In this document: one piece after another, positions 36,019 through 48,433 of the stretch | Position numbering within the stretch: the stretch's first letter is position 1 | How the letters are laid out: every line of letters begins with the position of its first letter | From: Lycium barbarum | Taxonomy: Eukaryota > Streptophyta > Magnoliopsida > Solanales > Solanaceae | Direction: 5' to 3' | Length of the DNA: 64,000 nt | Assembly (NCBI RefSeq): GCF_019175385.1 | Contig: NC_083344.1 | Span: forward strand, 26,786,231 to 26,850,230 | Notes under the pieces: generated by a model | What the model was told of the DNA's origin: nothing | The model's input: the letters and a program-made list of their open reading frames with translations, nothing else | Databases searched by the model: none | Position numbers and translations under genes: made by a program

Positions 36019-37603
36019 TGTTACGGGCTGCCTTCGTTGTGCCTTGGCGCCCATAACCCCTGCGCGCCCAGGAGGGCCAAGCGAGTGTCAGTCGTGTAGG
36101 AGACGGGCGCAGATGAGTGTCAGCCGCGCGCAGGCAGTGTCGGCCGTGCGCGCAGGCAGGGTCGGCCGCGCAGGGAGTGTCAGCCGTGCGCGCAGGCAGG
36201 GTCGGCCGCGCAGGCACTGTCAGCCGTGCGCGGGCGACGTGCATTGAAAAGGGGCTCCGATGGGCGAGAGTCAATAAGCATCTAGAGATGCTCTATGACA
36301 TATTATAAGAGTGCCAAGGAAGTTTAGCAAGGATCTGGGATGAGCCCATGGGCCGTCGGCGGACGAGGCCACGCGCGAGCCTGAGTGTCAGTCCCGTGCG
36401 TTTCCGAGCTATGGATGGAATCTTGGGATTTAGGGTGAGGGAACCCTTCCTAGGATGTTATGGAATGTGCTTACCAAGTTTGGGGTCATTTGAAGATCGT
36501 TCACCTAAGGGCTTGACTTAGCCAAGGAGCAGTGTCAGTGATTAAGCTCCCGAAGGCTATATCTCGTTCCACGAGTATGGGGATGAGACGAAACTTCATG
36601 GAGGAGTGAAGGAAGTCAAGAGAAAGAGTTAGGAACAGACGGCGCCTCATTTGGAGTTCGGAAGAGTGAGAAAGGCCCATTGTGATTCTCTGGCAAAATG
36701 ATGTCCAGTGCTAGAACTTGGGTTTTTCTTTTTAAAGCATATATAAGGGGGGCAGAGGTGTCACAGCTCAGCCAGCCTCCCCCGTGCGTGCTGTCGGCCA
36801 GTCGCACCAAGTGAGCAACCTAGAGGGAGGACCTCAAGGGCCTGCCTAGGCACCTCATAGGAGTGTCCTAGGTATCCATACGAGTTAGGCGACTCTATGG
36901 ACGGCGTCGTGCCTGCGGGCCGCGTTGGGCGCACAACTTGTGCCGGAGGCTTGACATAGGAACTGATTATGCCCCGCGGGCTATCTTTATGGATGTTAAA
37001 GACCTCCGTGCCGATTGAATACTCGAGGCACCACTCAAGAGGCTCGTGTCTTGATTTGTGAGCTTGGCTTGGGTTCAGCCTTGCAAGCAAGGGTCCGTTG
37101 GCCTAGACGTGCAGTCGTGGGGTGACGCTGCACCACGAGGGATGGAAGTAAGTTGCGAGGGCTATATTCGCCAATGCCATGGGACAACCATAGGCACATG
37201 AAAGAGGACCGCACCTGACAAAGGCCAAGGATTGGAAGTTGCCCTACTCGGGCACGACACAAGGCAAGTGTCAAGCTTGAGGATAGGACTGTGCGCGCAG
37301 GAGCGACGCTCAGTGCCAGGCGAGGGACGTGCATGTCCGTAGCCAACCCAAGGGGTGCGCATAGACGAGTCCCAGCATATGAAATGTGCCACAAGGGTGT
37401 GATAGCAAGACAAGGCTGAAGCCTTTACATCAAACGAGCGGCACAAGGAAAGTTAAGCCTCTGAGGCAAGCTTCACCATAGGCATGGGGTCGTGCCAAGA
37501 AAACCTGGGATGAGGAAAGGCTGGCTTGTAGTCAGGTGGGACTACGAGCGCCGCACGGGCTATTTTTGTGCCGCTGCCGCTTAGGAGGAGTCGGGCCGTG
37601 ACA
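36019..37603 (+). mobile_element. Plus-sense LTR, complete
   Basis: A 1585-bp LTR with TATA at 36740-36748, followed by a perfect primer-binding site. Confidence 0.92.
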
Positions 37604-39785
37604 GTTGGTATCAGAGCGAAGGGTGAGAATTGTGATGCTGAGTTGATATCACGTGTGATTGATATTGGCAATAGTGGATTGCAGTGCGGTTTGCAATGAA
37701 GCCATTGGCGAAGGTTGATCTGGCCAGGGTCAGAAAGACGAGTGAAGCCACCGTTATGTTCACAGCTCCCATGAGCTAAAATTTTTTTAAGAGCATTAGT
37801 TGAATGTCAGTGCAGAGATCACATCAAATCAGGAATGATATTCTTCGTGCCAGTCGAATGGGTGAACCCGATACTACTGGTTACAAGGGATTGATTGCGC
37901 GTATTTTGGCTAAAATTTGCTTTGTCAGCCATGAACTACGACTTTCAGGATCAGGCCATTTCACAGCCGTTGTTTCCGCCATCATCTGTGTTTTGGGAGT
38001 TGATTTTGAGGCATCCTAGTTTGATTGAAGTATCTTCAGGGGATGTCTTCCGTGCAGTGGATGCTGTTTTCAGAGGGATTCCATTGAGGCATGTTTGGTT
38101 GGCTTTTGCGCCATCAGAGGATGGTCGTCTTAGTGCACCAGCGTGCTATACTGTTGGGATCTTATTACAAGATTGGACAAACGGATAGCTGAAGCTCAAA
38201 TGTTCTTGATTGTGATGATCCATCAGTTAGTTAGAATGTGGAATTGCGTGGAGCAAGGCGTGCCAGTGAGAGCAAGGCGTGCCAGTGAGCCGCGACAACG
38301 TAAGGAATGGCCTGAGAGCAGGATTCCTTGCGGGATGATTGAATGTCACAATGAGGTGGAGGCAGCCACCATGTTTGTGAAATAGAAGGCCAAACCATTT
38401 TAATGGGGAGGCAAATTCAGAAGGGCGCCACTACAGAGGTAGGGACGCATAGACAAAAACCATGATGACTCGCTAGACGGAGAGGCATTATTGGTTAGAA
38501 TGTGGAATTGCGTGGAGCAGGAAGAGAACGGAGTCGAACCGCGTGAAGCGGGGAGATCCTTGAAGGATGATGGACCACTTTGTAGGGAGGCAAAGATGGA
38601 ATGGGGCCAAACTGCCAGGGGAGGGTGGCGATGCTGAAGGCGAGCCAAACCACTTAGCATGGGGAGGCAGATGTGTGGAAATGTGTCGAACCACCAGAGT
38701 GGGGAGATACAAGAGTTAGCTGAGGAGGCAATGGGCTGAATCACGAATGTGAGGAGGCCGAGGTAAAGTGGGGTTAGCTAAGCTTCGAATTGGATGGGTT
38801 TTCAAGTTTGATAATGTAGTCTTTCCAGAGCAGAGAGTACTGGGGTACACCAAATGACCGGGGAACCATAGAGATGGAACCAAGTGCTGAGGCACACCGG
38901 GATCGTAGGGAATCTGTCGAGGGAGTGACAATCTAAGAACCAAGATGTTGTTCAGAATGGGCGAAGCTACCACTTTGAGGAAATGAAGTACCCACCACGA
39001 GTACGTCCCAAGAACTTACCGAGTGCCAATAGGGTGCAAAATATGTAAGTGCCAAAGACACCACTGTGGAGCGTGGGTCATGCAGGGGCCGTGTGAGACG
39101 TCAAAGGGGACAAGATTGGGTTTGAAATGCCGCTAGTGCCAGTGTGTGGGCAAGTTAACTTCGATTTATGGGGTCGAGCCTCGATTTGTTTATACAGTTG
39201 GTATAGCGGGATCTTGCGGAGGAAAACGGACAAAGGACCATGAGGAAATGGTTGGCAAAGGTTGCCACATCGAGGGATGCCTACCTTGACAAACAACGAA
39301 AAGTGTCTTCCACTTTTAGTGGGGGAGTGTTCGCCAGTGAAGAGGCGTTGGGCCATGTGAAAATTGAAGGACGATTGTCCTCTGAAGTAAACGGTAAAAA
39401 AAAAGGGGGGGTGCAAAGGTTGCAGTTGGACTGTGGAAGTCGCACCAATGGGTGCGATGTAGGAATTACCAAGATGGGAGACAAAGGTTCCTGATCTGAT
39501 GAAGGCCGTGAGGAACATGGTGTGGATGACAGGCGGTCACCACAAAGTTAGCCACCAGAGGGTGCAAGTGCGGAGGCACTTTCCAAGCGAGGTGCAGAGG
39601 CACGCTTGGGAGAAACTAGGGAGGAGAAGTGCATGGGGCACGACTCCATTTTTAAGAGGAGATGAGATGGGTTTTAGACCCAAAGGACTAGGGAAGGAAA
39701 TGTGAAACCCCGAGGGGGCAAACTCCGGGTTGGCGTGGACGTGTCTATGTCATCGAGGACGATGACGAGCTTGAGTGGGGGAGAA
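37604..39785 (+). mobile_element. Plus-sense interior with deletion and template-switch scar
   Basis: The primer-binding site is at 37606-37617 and an A9-G7 tract at 39396-39411. Near 38235 about 600 bp are missing. The joint carries a 25-bp piece normally found further downstream (TTAGAATGTGGAATTGCG). It is followed by a perfect 19-bp tandem duplication (AGCAAGGCGTGCCAGTGAG at 38252-38270 and 38271-38289). Confidence 0.85.
37606..37617 (+). promoter_or_regulatory. Primer-binding site
   Basis: TGGTATCAGAGC follows the LTR end at 37603. Confidence 0.92.
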
Positions 39786-41371
39786 TGTTACGGGCTGCCT
39801 TCGTTGTGCCTTGGCGCCCATAACCCCTGCGCGCCCAGGAGGGCCAAGCGAGTGTCAGTCGTGTAGGAGACGGGCGCAGATGAGTGTCAGCCGCGCGCAG
39901 GCAGTGTCGGCCGTGCGCGCAGGCAGGGTCGGCCGCGCAGGGAGTGTCAGCCGTGCACGCAGGCAGGGTCGGCCGCGCAGGCAGTGTCAGCCGTGCGCGG
40001 GCGACGTGCATTGAAAAGGGGCTCCGATGGGCGAGAGTCAATAAGCATCTAGAGATGCTCTATGACATATTATAAGAGTGCCAAGGAAGTTTAGCAAGGA
40101 TCTGGGATGAGCCCATGGGCCGTCGGCGGACGAGGCCACGCGCGAGCCTGAGTGTCAGTCCCGTGCGTTTCCGAGCTATGGATGGAATCTTGGGATTTAG
40201 GGTGAGGGAACCCTTCCTAGGATGTTATGGAATGTGCTTACCAATGTTTGGGGTCATTTGAAGATCGTTCACCTAAGGGCTTGACTTAGCCAAGGAGCAG
40301 TGTCAGTGATTAAGCTCCCGAAGGCTATATCTCGTTCCACGAGTATGGGGATGAGACGAAACTTCATGGAGGAGTGAAGGAAGTCAAGAGAAAGAGTTAG
40401 GAACAGACGGCGCCTCATTTGGAGTTCGGAAGAGTGAGAAAGGCCCATTGTGATTCTCTGGCAAAATGATGTCCAGTGCTAGAACTTGGGTTTTTCTTTT
40501 TAAAGCATATATAAGGGGGGCAGAGGTGTCACAGCTCAGCCAGCCTCCCCCGTGCGTGCTGTCGGCCAGTCGCACCAAGTGATCAACCTTGAGGGAGGAC
40601 CTCAAGGGCCTGCCTAGGCACCTCATAGGAGTATCCTAGGTATCCATACGAGTTAGGCGACTCTATGGACGGCGTCGTGCCTGCGGGCCTCGTTGGGGGC
40701 ACAACTTGTGCCGGAGGCTTGACATAGGAACTGATTATGCCCCGCGAGCTATCTTTATGGATGTTAAAGACCTCCGTGCCGATTGAATACTCGAGGCACC
40801 ACTCAAGAGCCTCGTGTATTGACTTGTGAGCTTGGCTTGGGTTCAGCCTTGCAAGCAAGGGTCCGTTGGCCTAGACGTGCAGTCGTGGGGTGACGCTGCA
40901 CCACGAGGGATGGAAGTAAGTTGCGAGGGCTATATTCGCCAATGCCATGGGACAACCATAGGCACATGAAAGAGGACCGCACCTGACAAAGGCCAAGGAT
41001 TGGAAGTTGCCCTACTCGGGCACGACACAAGGCAAGTGTCAAGCTTGAGGATAGGACTGTGCGCGCAGGAGCGACGCTCAGTGCCAGGCGAGGGACGTGC
41101 ATGTCCGTAGCCAACCCAAGGGGTGCGCATAGACGAGTCCCAGCATATGAAATGTGCCACAAGGGTATGATAGCAAGACAAGGCTGAAGCCTTGACATTA
41201 AACGGGCGGCACAAGAAAAGCTATGCCTCTGAGGCAAGCTTCACCATAGGCATGGGGTCGTGCCAAGAAAACCTGGGATAAAGAAAGGCTGGCTGGTAGT
41301 CAGGTGGGACTACGAGCGCCGCACGGGCTATTTTTGTGCCGCTGCCGCTTAGCAGGAGTCGGCCCGTGACA
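39786..41371 (+). mobile_element. Plus-sense LTR, complete
   Basis: A 1586-bp LTR with TATA at 40508-40516. The right end abuts the 107-bp inverted fragment, as at 16474. Confidence 0.92.
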
Positions 41372-41478
41372 GGCTGACACTCATCTGCGCACATCTCCTG
41401 CACGACTGACACTCGCTTGGCCCTCCTGGGCGCGCAGGGATTATGGGTGCCAAGGCACAATGAAGGCAGCCCGTAACA
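41372..41478 (-). mobile_element. 107-bp inverted LTR 5'-end fragment (joint copy 3)
   Basis: Same ends and length as copies 1 and 2. It opens the shortened unit 4. Confidence 0.88.
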
Positions 41479-42131
41479 ATTCAATCAGCACGGAGGTCTT
41501 GAACATCCATAAAGATAGCCCGCGGGGCATAATCAGTTCCTACGTCAAGCCTCCAGCACATGTTGTGCACCCAACGCGGCCGCAGGCACGACGCCGTCCA
41601 TAGAGTCCCCTAACTCGTATGGATACCTAGGACACTCCTATGAGGTGCCTAGGCAGTCCCTTGAGGTCCAACTTGGTAAGCACATTCCATAACATCCTAG
41701 GAAGTGTCCTCTCACCCTAAATCCCAAGATTCCATCCATAGCTCGGAAACGCACGGGACTGACACTCAGGCTCGCGCGTGGCCTCGCCCGCCGACGACCC
41801 ATGGGTTCATACCAGCTCCTTGCTAAACTTCCTTGGCACTCTTATAATATACCATAGAGCTTCTCTAGATGCTTATTGACTCTCGTCCGTTGGAGCCCCT
41901 CTTCAATGCACGTTGCCCGCGCACGGCATACACTGCCGGCGCGGCCGACCCTGCTTGCGCGCACGGCTGACACTGCCTGCGCGGTCGACCCTGCCTGCGC
42001 GCATGGCCGACACTGCCTGCGCGCGGCTGACACTTATCTGCGCACATCTCCTGCACGACTGACACTCGCTTGGCCCTCCTGGGCGCGCAGGGGTTATGGG
42101 TGCCAAGGCACAACGAAGGCAGCCCGTAACA
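41479..42131 (-). mobile_element. Inverted LTR, partial, TATA-less
   Basis: It combines the ATTCAATC start of 137 and 16582 with the TATA-region deletion (near 41668), exactly as 137-496 does. In unit 4 it leads directly to the turn, so one whole LTR plus interior of units 1-3 is absent. Confidence 0.87.
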
Positions 42132-43739
42132 TTCTCCCCCACTCAAGCTCGTCATCGTCCTCGATGACATAGACACGTCCACGCCTACCCGGAGTTTGCC
42201 CCCTCGTGGTCTCACATCTCCTTCCCTAGTCCTTTGGGTCTAAAACCCATCTCATCTCCTCTTAAAAATGGAGTCGTGCCCCATGCACTTCTCCTCCCTA
42301 GTTTCTCCCAAGCGTGCCTCTGCACCCTGCTTGGAAAGTGCCTCCGCACTTGCACCCTCTGGTGGATAACTTTGTGGTGACCGCCTGTCATCCACACCAT
42401 GTTCCTCACGGCCTTTATCAGATCAGGAACCTTTGTCTCCCATCTTGGTAATTTCACCATAGCACCCATTGGTGCGACTTCCATAGTCTCACCGCGACCT
42501 TTGCAGGTCCTTCTTACCGTTTACTTCGGAAGACAATCGTCCTTCAATTTTCACATGGCCCAACGCCTCTTCATAGGCGAATACTCCCCCACTAAAAGTG
42601 GAAGACACTTTTCCTTATTTTTCAAGATAGGCATCCCTCGATGTGGCAACCTTTGCCAACCATTTCCTCATGGTCCTTTGTCCGTTTTCCTCCGCAAGAT
42701 CCCGTTATACCATCTGTATAAACAAATCAAGGCTCGACCCCATAAATTGAAGTTAACTTGCCCACACACTGACACTACCGGCTTTTCAAATCCAATCTTG
42801 TCCCCTTTGACGTCTAACACGGCCCCTGCATGACCCACGCTCCACAGTGGTGTCTTTGGCACTTACATACTTTGCATCCCTCTCGGCACTCGTCAAGTTC
42901 TTGGGACGTACTCGTGGTGAGTACTTCATTTCCTCAAAGTGGTAGCTTCGCCCATTCTGAACAACATCTTGGTTCTTAGATTGTCACTCCCTCGACAGAT
43001 CCCTTACGCTCTCGGTGTACCCCAGTACTTGGTTCCATATTTATGGTTCCCCGATTGCTTGGTGTACCCTAGTACTCTCTGCTCTGGAAAGACTACATTC
43101 TCGCACTTGGAAACCCAATCCAATCCGAAGCTTAGCTAACCCCACTTTACCTTGGCCTCCTCACATCCGTGATTCAGCCCATTGCCTCCTCGACTAACTC
43201 TTGTATATCCCCACTCTGGTGGTTCGACACATTTCTACACATCTGCCTCCCCACTGCTAAGTGGTTCGGCTCGCCTTCAGCATCACCGCCCTGCCCTCAC
43301 AGTTTGGCCTAATTCTATCTTCGACTCCGTCCTCTTCCTGCTCCACGCAATTCCACATTCTAACCAACAATGCCTCTCCGTCTAGCGGTTCAGCTTGGTT
43401 TTTGTCCATGCGTCCCTACCTCTGTAGTGGCTCCCTTCTGATTTTGCCTCCCCTTTAAAATGGTTTGGCCTTCCATTTCACAAACACGGTGGCTGCCTCC
43501 ACCTCGTTGTGACATTCAATCATCCCGCAAGGAATCCTGCTCTCAGGCCATTCTTTACGTTGTCGCGGCTCACTGGCACGCCTCACTGAATACTGCAAGC
43601 CAATGCTTGCTCCATGTTGTAGGCACCAAGCCCACTTATCCGACATGGTTTTTGAGGGTCTCACCTTCCATTCATTGCAACCCTTAAGATGGCTAGGCAT
43701 CCGTCAACTTCCCCATAAAGTCCAACCCTCGAAGGACGC
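42132..43739 (-). mobile_element. Inverted partial interior up to the turn of unit 4
   Basis: Same two internal deletions as 8515-10120. The switch is at GAAGGACG, 43731-43738. Confidence 0.85.
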
Positions 43740-44161
43740 TTGTCTTCTGAAGTAAACGGTAAAAAAAAAGGGGGGGGGGGGGGGGGCTGCAAAGGATGCA
43801 GTTGGAATGTGAAAGTCGCACCAATGGGTGCTATGTAGGAATTACCAAGATGGGAGACAAAGGTTCCTGATCTGATGAAGGCCGTGAGGAACATGGTGTG
43901 GATGACAGGCGGTCACCACAAAGTTAGCCACCAAAGGGTGCAAGTGCGGAGGCACTTTCCAAGCGAGGTGCAAAGGCACGCTTGGGAGAAACTAGGGAGG
44001 AGAAGTGCATGGGGCACGACTCCATTTTTAAGAGGAGATGAGATGGGTTTTAGACCCAAAGGACTAGGGAAGGAGATGTGAGACCCCGAGGGGGCAAACT
44101 CCGGGTTGGCGTGGACGTGTCTATGTCATCGAGGACGATGACGAGCTTGAATGGGGGAGAA
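43740..44161 (+). mobile_element. Plus-sense 3' interior fragment
   Basis: From the turn to the polypurine tract AATGGGGGAGAA. Counterpart of 10121-10538. Confidence 0.85.
43761..43786 (+). repeat. A9-G17 homopurine tract
   Basis: Nine A then 17 G. Confidence 0.9.
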
Positions 44162-45745
44162 AGTTACGGGCTGCCTTCGTTGTGCCTTGGCGCCCATAAC
44201 ACCTGCGCTCCCAGGAGGGCCTAGCGAGTGTCAGTCGTGTAGGAGATGGGCGCAGATGTGTGTCAGCCGCGCGCAGGCAGTGTCGGCCGTGCGCGCAGGC
44301 AGGGTCGGCCGCGCAGGGAGTGTCAGCCGTGCGCGCAGGCAGGGTCGGCCGCGCAGGCAGTGTCAGCCGTGCGCGGGCGACGTGCATTGAAAAGGGGCTC
44401 CGATGGGCGAGAGTCAATAAGCATCTAGAGATGCTCTATGGCATATTATAAGAGTGCCAAGGAAGTTTAGCAAGGATCTGGGATGAGCCCATGGGCCGTC
44501 GGCGGACGAGGCCACGCGCGAGCCTGAGTGTCAGTCCCGTGCGTTTCCGAGCTATGGATGGAATCTTGGGATTTAGGGTGAGGGGACCCTTCCTAGGATG
44601 TTATGGAATGTGCTTACCAAGTTTGGAGTCATTTGAAGATCGTTCACCTAAGGGCTTGACTTAGCCAAGGAGCAGTGTCAGTGATTTTGCTCCCGAAGGC
44701 TATATCTCAATCCACGAGTATGGGGATGAGACGAAACTTCCTGGAGGAGTGAGGAAGTCAAGAGAAAGAGTTAGGAATAGACGGCGCCTCATTTGGAGTT
44801 CGGAAGAGTGAGAAAGGCCCATTGTGATTCTCTGGCAAAATGATGTCCAGTGCTAGAACTTGGGTTTTTCTTTTTAAAGCATATATAAGGGGGGCAGAGG
44901 TGTCACAGCTCAGCCAGCCTCCCCCGTGCGTGCTGTCGGCCAGTCGCACCAAGTGAGCAACCTTTAGGGAGGACCTCAAGGGCCTGCCTAGGCACCTCAT
45001 AGGAGTGTCCTAGGTATCCATACGAGTTAGGCGACTCTATGGACGACGTCGTGCCTGCGGGCCGCGTTGGGCTCACAACTTATGCCGGAGGCTTGACATA
45101 GGAACTGATTATTCCCCGCGGGCTATCTTTATGGATGTTAAAGACCTCCGTGCCGATTGAATACTCGAGGCACCACTCAAGAGGCTCGTGTCTTGATTTG
45201 TGAGCTTGGCTTGGGTTCAGCCTTGCAAGCAAGGGTCCGTTGGCCTAGACGTGCAGTCGTGGGGTGACGCTGCACCACGAGGGATGGAAGTAAGTTGCGA
45301 GGGCTATATTCGCCAATGCCATGGGACAACCATAGGCACATGAAAGAGGACCGCACCTGGCAAAGGCCAAGGATTGGAAGTTGCCCTACTCGGGCACGAC
45401 ACAAGGCAAGTGTCAAGCTTGAGGATAGGACTGTGCGCGCAGGAGCGACGCTCAGTGCCAGGCGAGGGACGTGCATGTCCGTAGCCAACCCAAGGGGTGC
45501 GCATAGACGAGTCCCAGCATATGAAATGTGCCACAAGGGTGTGATAGCAAGACAAGGCTGAAGCCTTGACATCAAACGAGCGGCACAAGGAAAGTTAAGC
45601 CTCTGAGGCAAGCTTCACCATAGGCATGGGGTCGTGCCAAGAAAACCTGGGATGAGGAAAGGCTGGCTTGTAGTCAGGTGGGACTACGAGCGCCGCACGG
45701 GCTATTTTTGTGCCGCTGCCGCTTAGGAGGAGTCGGGCCGTGACA
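44162..45745 (+). mobile_element. Plus-sense LTR with mutated first base
   Basis: A 1584-bp LTR. The terminal TG is AG (GAGAAAGTTACGGG), which should impair integration. The primer-binding site after it is also mutated. TATA is at 44882-44890. Such damage accumulated after duplication, so this copy was not made by recent retrotransposition. Confidence 0.9.
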
Positions 45746-46335
45746 GTTGGTATCAAAGCGAAGGGTGAGCATTGTGATGCTGAGTTGATATCACGTGTGA
45801 TTGATATTGGCAATAGTGGATTGCAGTGCGGTTTGAAATGAAGCCATTTGCGAAGGTTGATCTGGCCAGGGTCAGAAAGACGAGTGAAGCCACCGTTATG
45901 TTCACAGCTCCCATGAGCTAAATTTTTTTTAAGAGCATTAGTTGAATGTCAGTGCAGAGATCACATCAAATCAGGAATGATATTCTTCGTGCCAGTCGAA
46001 TGGGTGAACCCGATACTACTGGTTACAAGGGATTGGTTGCGCGTATTTTGGCTAAAATTTGCTTTGTCAGCCATGAACTACGACTTTCAGGATCAGGCCA
46101 TTTCACAGCCGTTGTTTCCGCCATCATCTGTGTTTTGGGAGTTGATTTTGGGGCATCCTAGTTTGATTGAAGTATCTTCAGGGGATGTCTTCCGTGCAGT
46201 GGATGCTGTTTTCAGAGGGATTCCATTGAGGCATGTTTGGTTGGCTTTTGCGCCATCAGAGGATGGTCGTCTTAGTGCACCAGCGTGCTATACTGTTGGG
46301 ATCTTATTACAAGATTGGACAAACGGATAGCTGAA
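45746..46335 (+). mobile_element. Plus-sense 5' interior
   Basis: It begins with the altered primer site and includes both PBS-proximal frames (71 codons at 45946, 117 codons at 45977), open here. It is cut at ATAGCTGAAG, where foreign sequence starts. Confidence 0.87.
45748..45759 (+). promoter_or_regulatory. Mutated primer-binding site
   Basis: TGGTATCAAAGC: one G-to-A change relative to all other copies, in keeping with CpG-independent decay or loss of selection. Confidence 0.88.
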
Positions 46336-46598
46336 GTGTTATGTCCCGTATTTTCGTATAACGGGAAATCAAGAAATAAATAAGACTTGTGTGTGTTGAG
46401 GAAATAATTTGATTCAAGTTGCTATGCTCATGTTGATTATGGAATCATTGATGTCAAGACCTCGGGGAAGGCCGAGGGTAAATTTGGAATTTTAGAAATT
46501 AGTTCCGGGAATTACCAAACGGGACATTTCACGAATTGGGCCAAGTTTGGACAATAAGGAATTGAAGCCCAAGTGCTTGAAGAGGCCGGCCAAGGGGG
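46336..46598 (+). mobile_element. Foreign segment, probable LTR fragment of another element
   Basis: About 263 bp absent from every other copy and more A/T-rich. It begins TGTTATGTCCCGTATTTTCG, a start typical of certain plant Ty3/gypsy LTRs (from general familiarity, not a search). It replaces about 400 bp of interior. At its right joint GATCGTGGA is duplicated (GATCGTGGAGATCGTGGAG). No matching second LTR or terminal CA is seen, so it is a truncated piece. Confidence 0.6.
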
Positions 46599-48433
46599 GA
46601 TTTGATCGTGGAGATCGTGGAGATCCTACAGTGGATGCGACGGACGCATCAGTTGAGTGTCTTTCCAGGATGGATAGACTTGAGTATTGCCTGAGGGCAT
46701 TGGAAAGCGTCCTTCGAGGGTTGGACGTTATGGGGAAGATGACGGACGCCTAGCCATCTTAAGGGTTGCAATGAATGGAAGGTGAGACCCTCAAAAACCA
46801 TGTCGGACAAGTGGGCTTGGTGCCTACAACATGGAGCAAGCTTCGCTTGCAGGATTGGGTGCTACGTTCGACGGGAGACGAGCTAGCACCACAAAGTTGG
46901 AGCTCTACAGAGTTAGAGCAAGGCGTGCCAGTGAGCCGCGACAACGTAAGGAATGGCCTGAGAGCAGGATTCCTTGCGGGATGATTGAATGTCACAATGA
47001 GGTGGAGGCAGCCACCATGTTTGTGAAATAGAAGGCCAAACCATTTTAATGGGGAGGCAAATTCAGAAGGGCGCCACTACAGAGGTAGGGACGCATAGAC
47101 AAAAACCAAGCTGACTCACTAGACGGAGAGGCATTGTTGGTTAGAATGTGGAATTGCGTGGAGCAGGAAGAGAACGGAGTTGAACCGCGTGAAGCGGGAA
47201 GATCCTTGAAGGATGATGGACCACTTTGTAGGGAGACAAAGATGGAATGGGGCCAAACTGCCAGGGGAGGGTGGCGATGCTGAAGGCGAGCCAAACCACT
47301 TAGCATGGGGAGGCAGATGTGTGGAAATGTGTCGAACCACCAGAGTGGGGAGATACAAGAGTTAGCCAAGGAGGCAATGGGCTGAATCACGAATGTGAGG
47401 AGGCCGAGGTAAAGTGGGGTTAGCTAAGCTTCGAATTGGATGGGTTTTCAAGTTTGATAATGTAGTCTTTCCAGAGCAGAGAGTACAGGGGTACACCAAA
47501 CGACCGGGGAACCATAGAGATGGAACCAAGTGCTGAGGCACACCGGGATCGTAGGGAATCTGTCGAGGGAGTGACAATCTAAGAACCAAGATGTTGTTCA
47601 GAATGGGCGAAGCTACCACTTTGAGGAAATGAAGTACCCACCACGAGTACGTCCCAAGAACTTGACGAGTGCCAAAAGGGTGCAAAATATGTAAGTGCCA
47701 AAGACACCACTGTGGAGCGTGGGTCATGCAGGGTCCGTGTGAGACGTCAAAGGGGACAAGATTGGGTTTGAAATGCCGCTAGTGCCAGTGTGTGGGCAAG
47801 TTAACTTCGATTTATGGGGTCGAGCCTCGATTTGTTTATACAGTTGGTATAGCGGGATCTTGCGGAGGAAAACGGACAAAGGACCATGAGGAAATGGTTG
47901 GCAAAGGTTGCCACATCGAGGGATGCCTACCTTGACAAACAACGAAAAGTGTCTTCCACTTTTAGTGGGGGAGTGTTCGCCAGTGAAGAGGCGTTGGGCC
48001 ATGTGAAAATTGAAGGACGATTGTCTTCTGAAGTAAACGGTAAAAAAAAAGGGGGGGCTGCAAAGGTTGCAGTTGGACTGTGGAAGTCGCACCAATGGGT
48101 GCTATGTAGGAATTACCAAGATGGGAGACAAAGGTTCCTGATCTGATGAAGGCCGTGAGGAACATGGTGTGGATGACAAGCGGTCACCACAAAGTTAGCC
48201 ACCAGAGGGTGCAAGTGCGTAGGCACTTTCCAAGCGAGGTGCAGAGGCACGCTTGGGAGAAACTAGGGAGGAGAAGTGCATGGGGCATGACTCCATATTT
48301 AAGAGGAGATGAGATGGGTTTTAGACCCAAAGGACTAGGGAAGGAGATGTGAGACCCCGAGGGGGCAAACTCCGGGTTGGCGTGGACGTGTCTATGTCAT
48401 CGAGGACGATGACGAGCTTGAGTGAGGGGAGAA
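46599..48433 (+). mobile_element. Plus-sense 3' interior
   Basis: From GGATTTGATCGTGG to the polypurine tract, with an A9-G7 tract at 48042-48057. The gag-like short frame (RMDRLEYCLRALESVL) is at about 46620-46753, and extends upstream into the foreign segment by chance. The tract before the LTR reads AGTGAGGGGAGAA, with an extra base. Confidence 0.86.
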
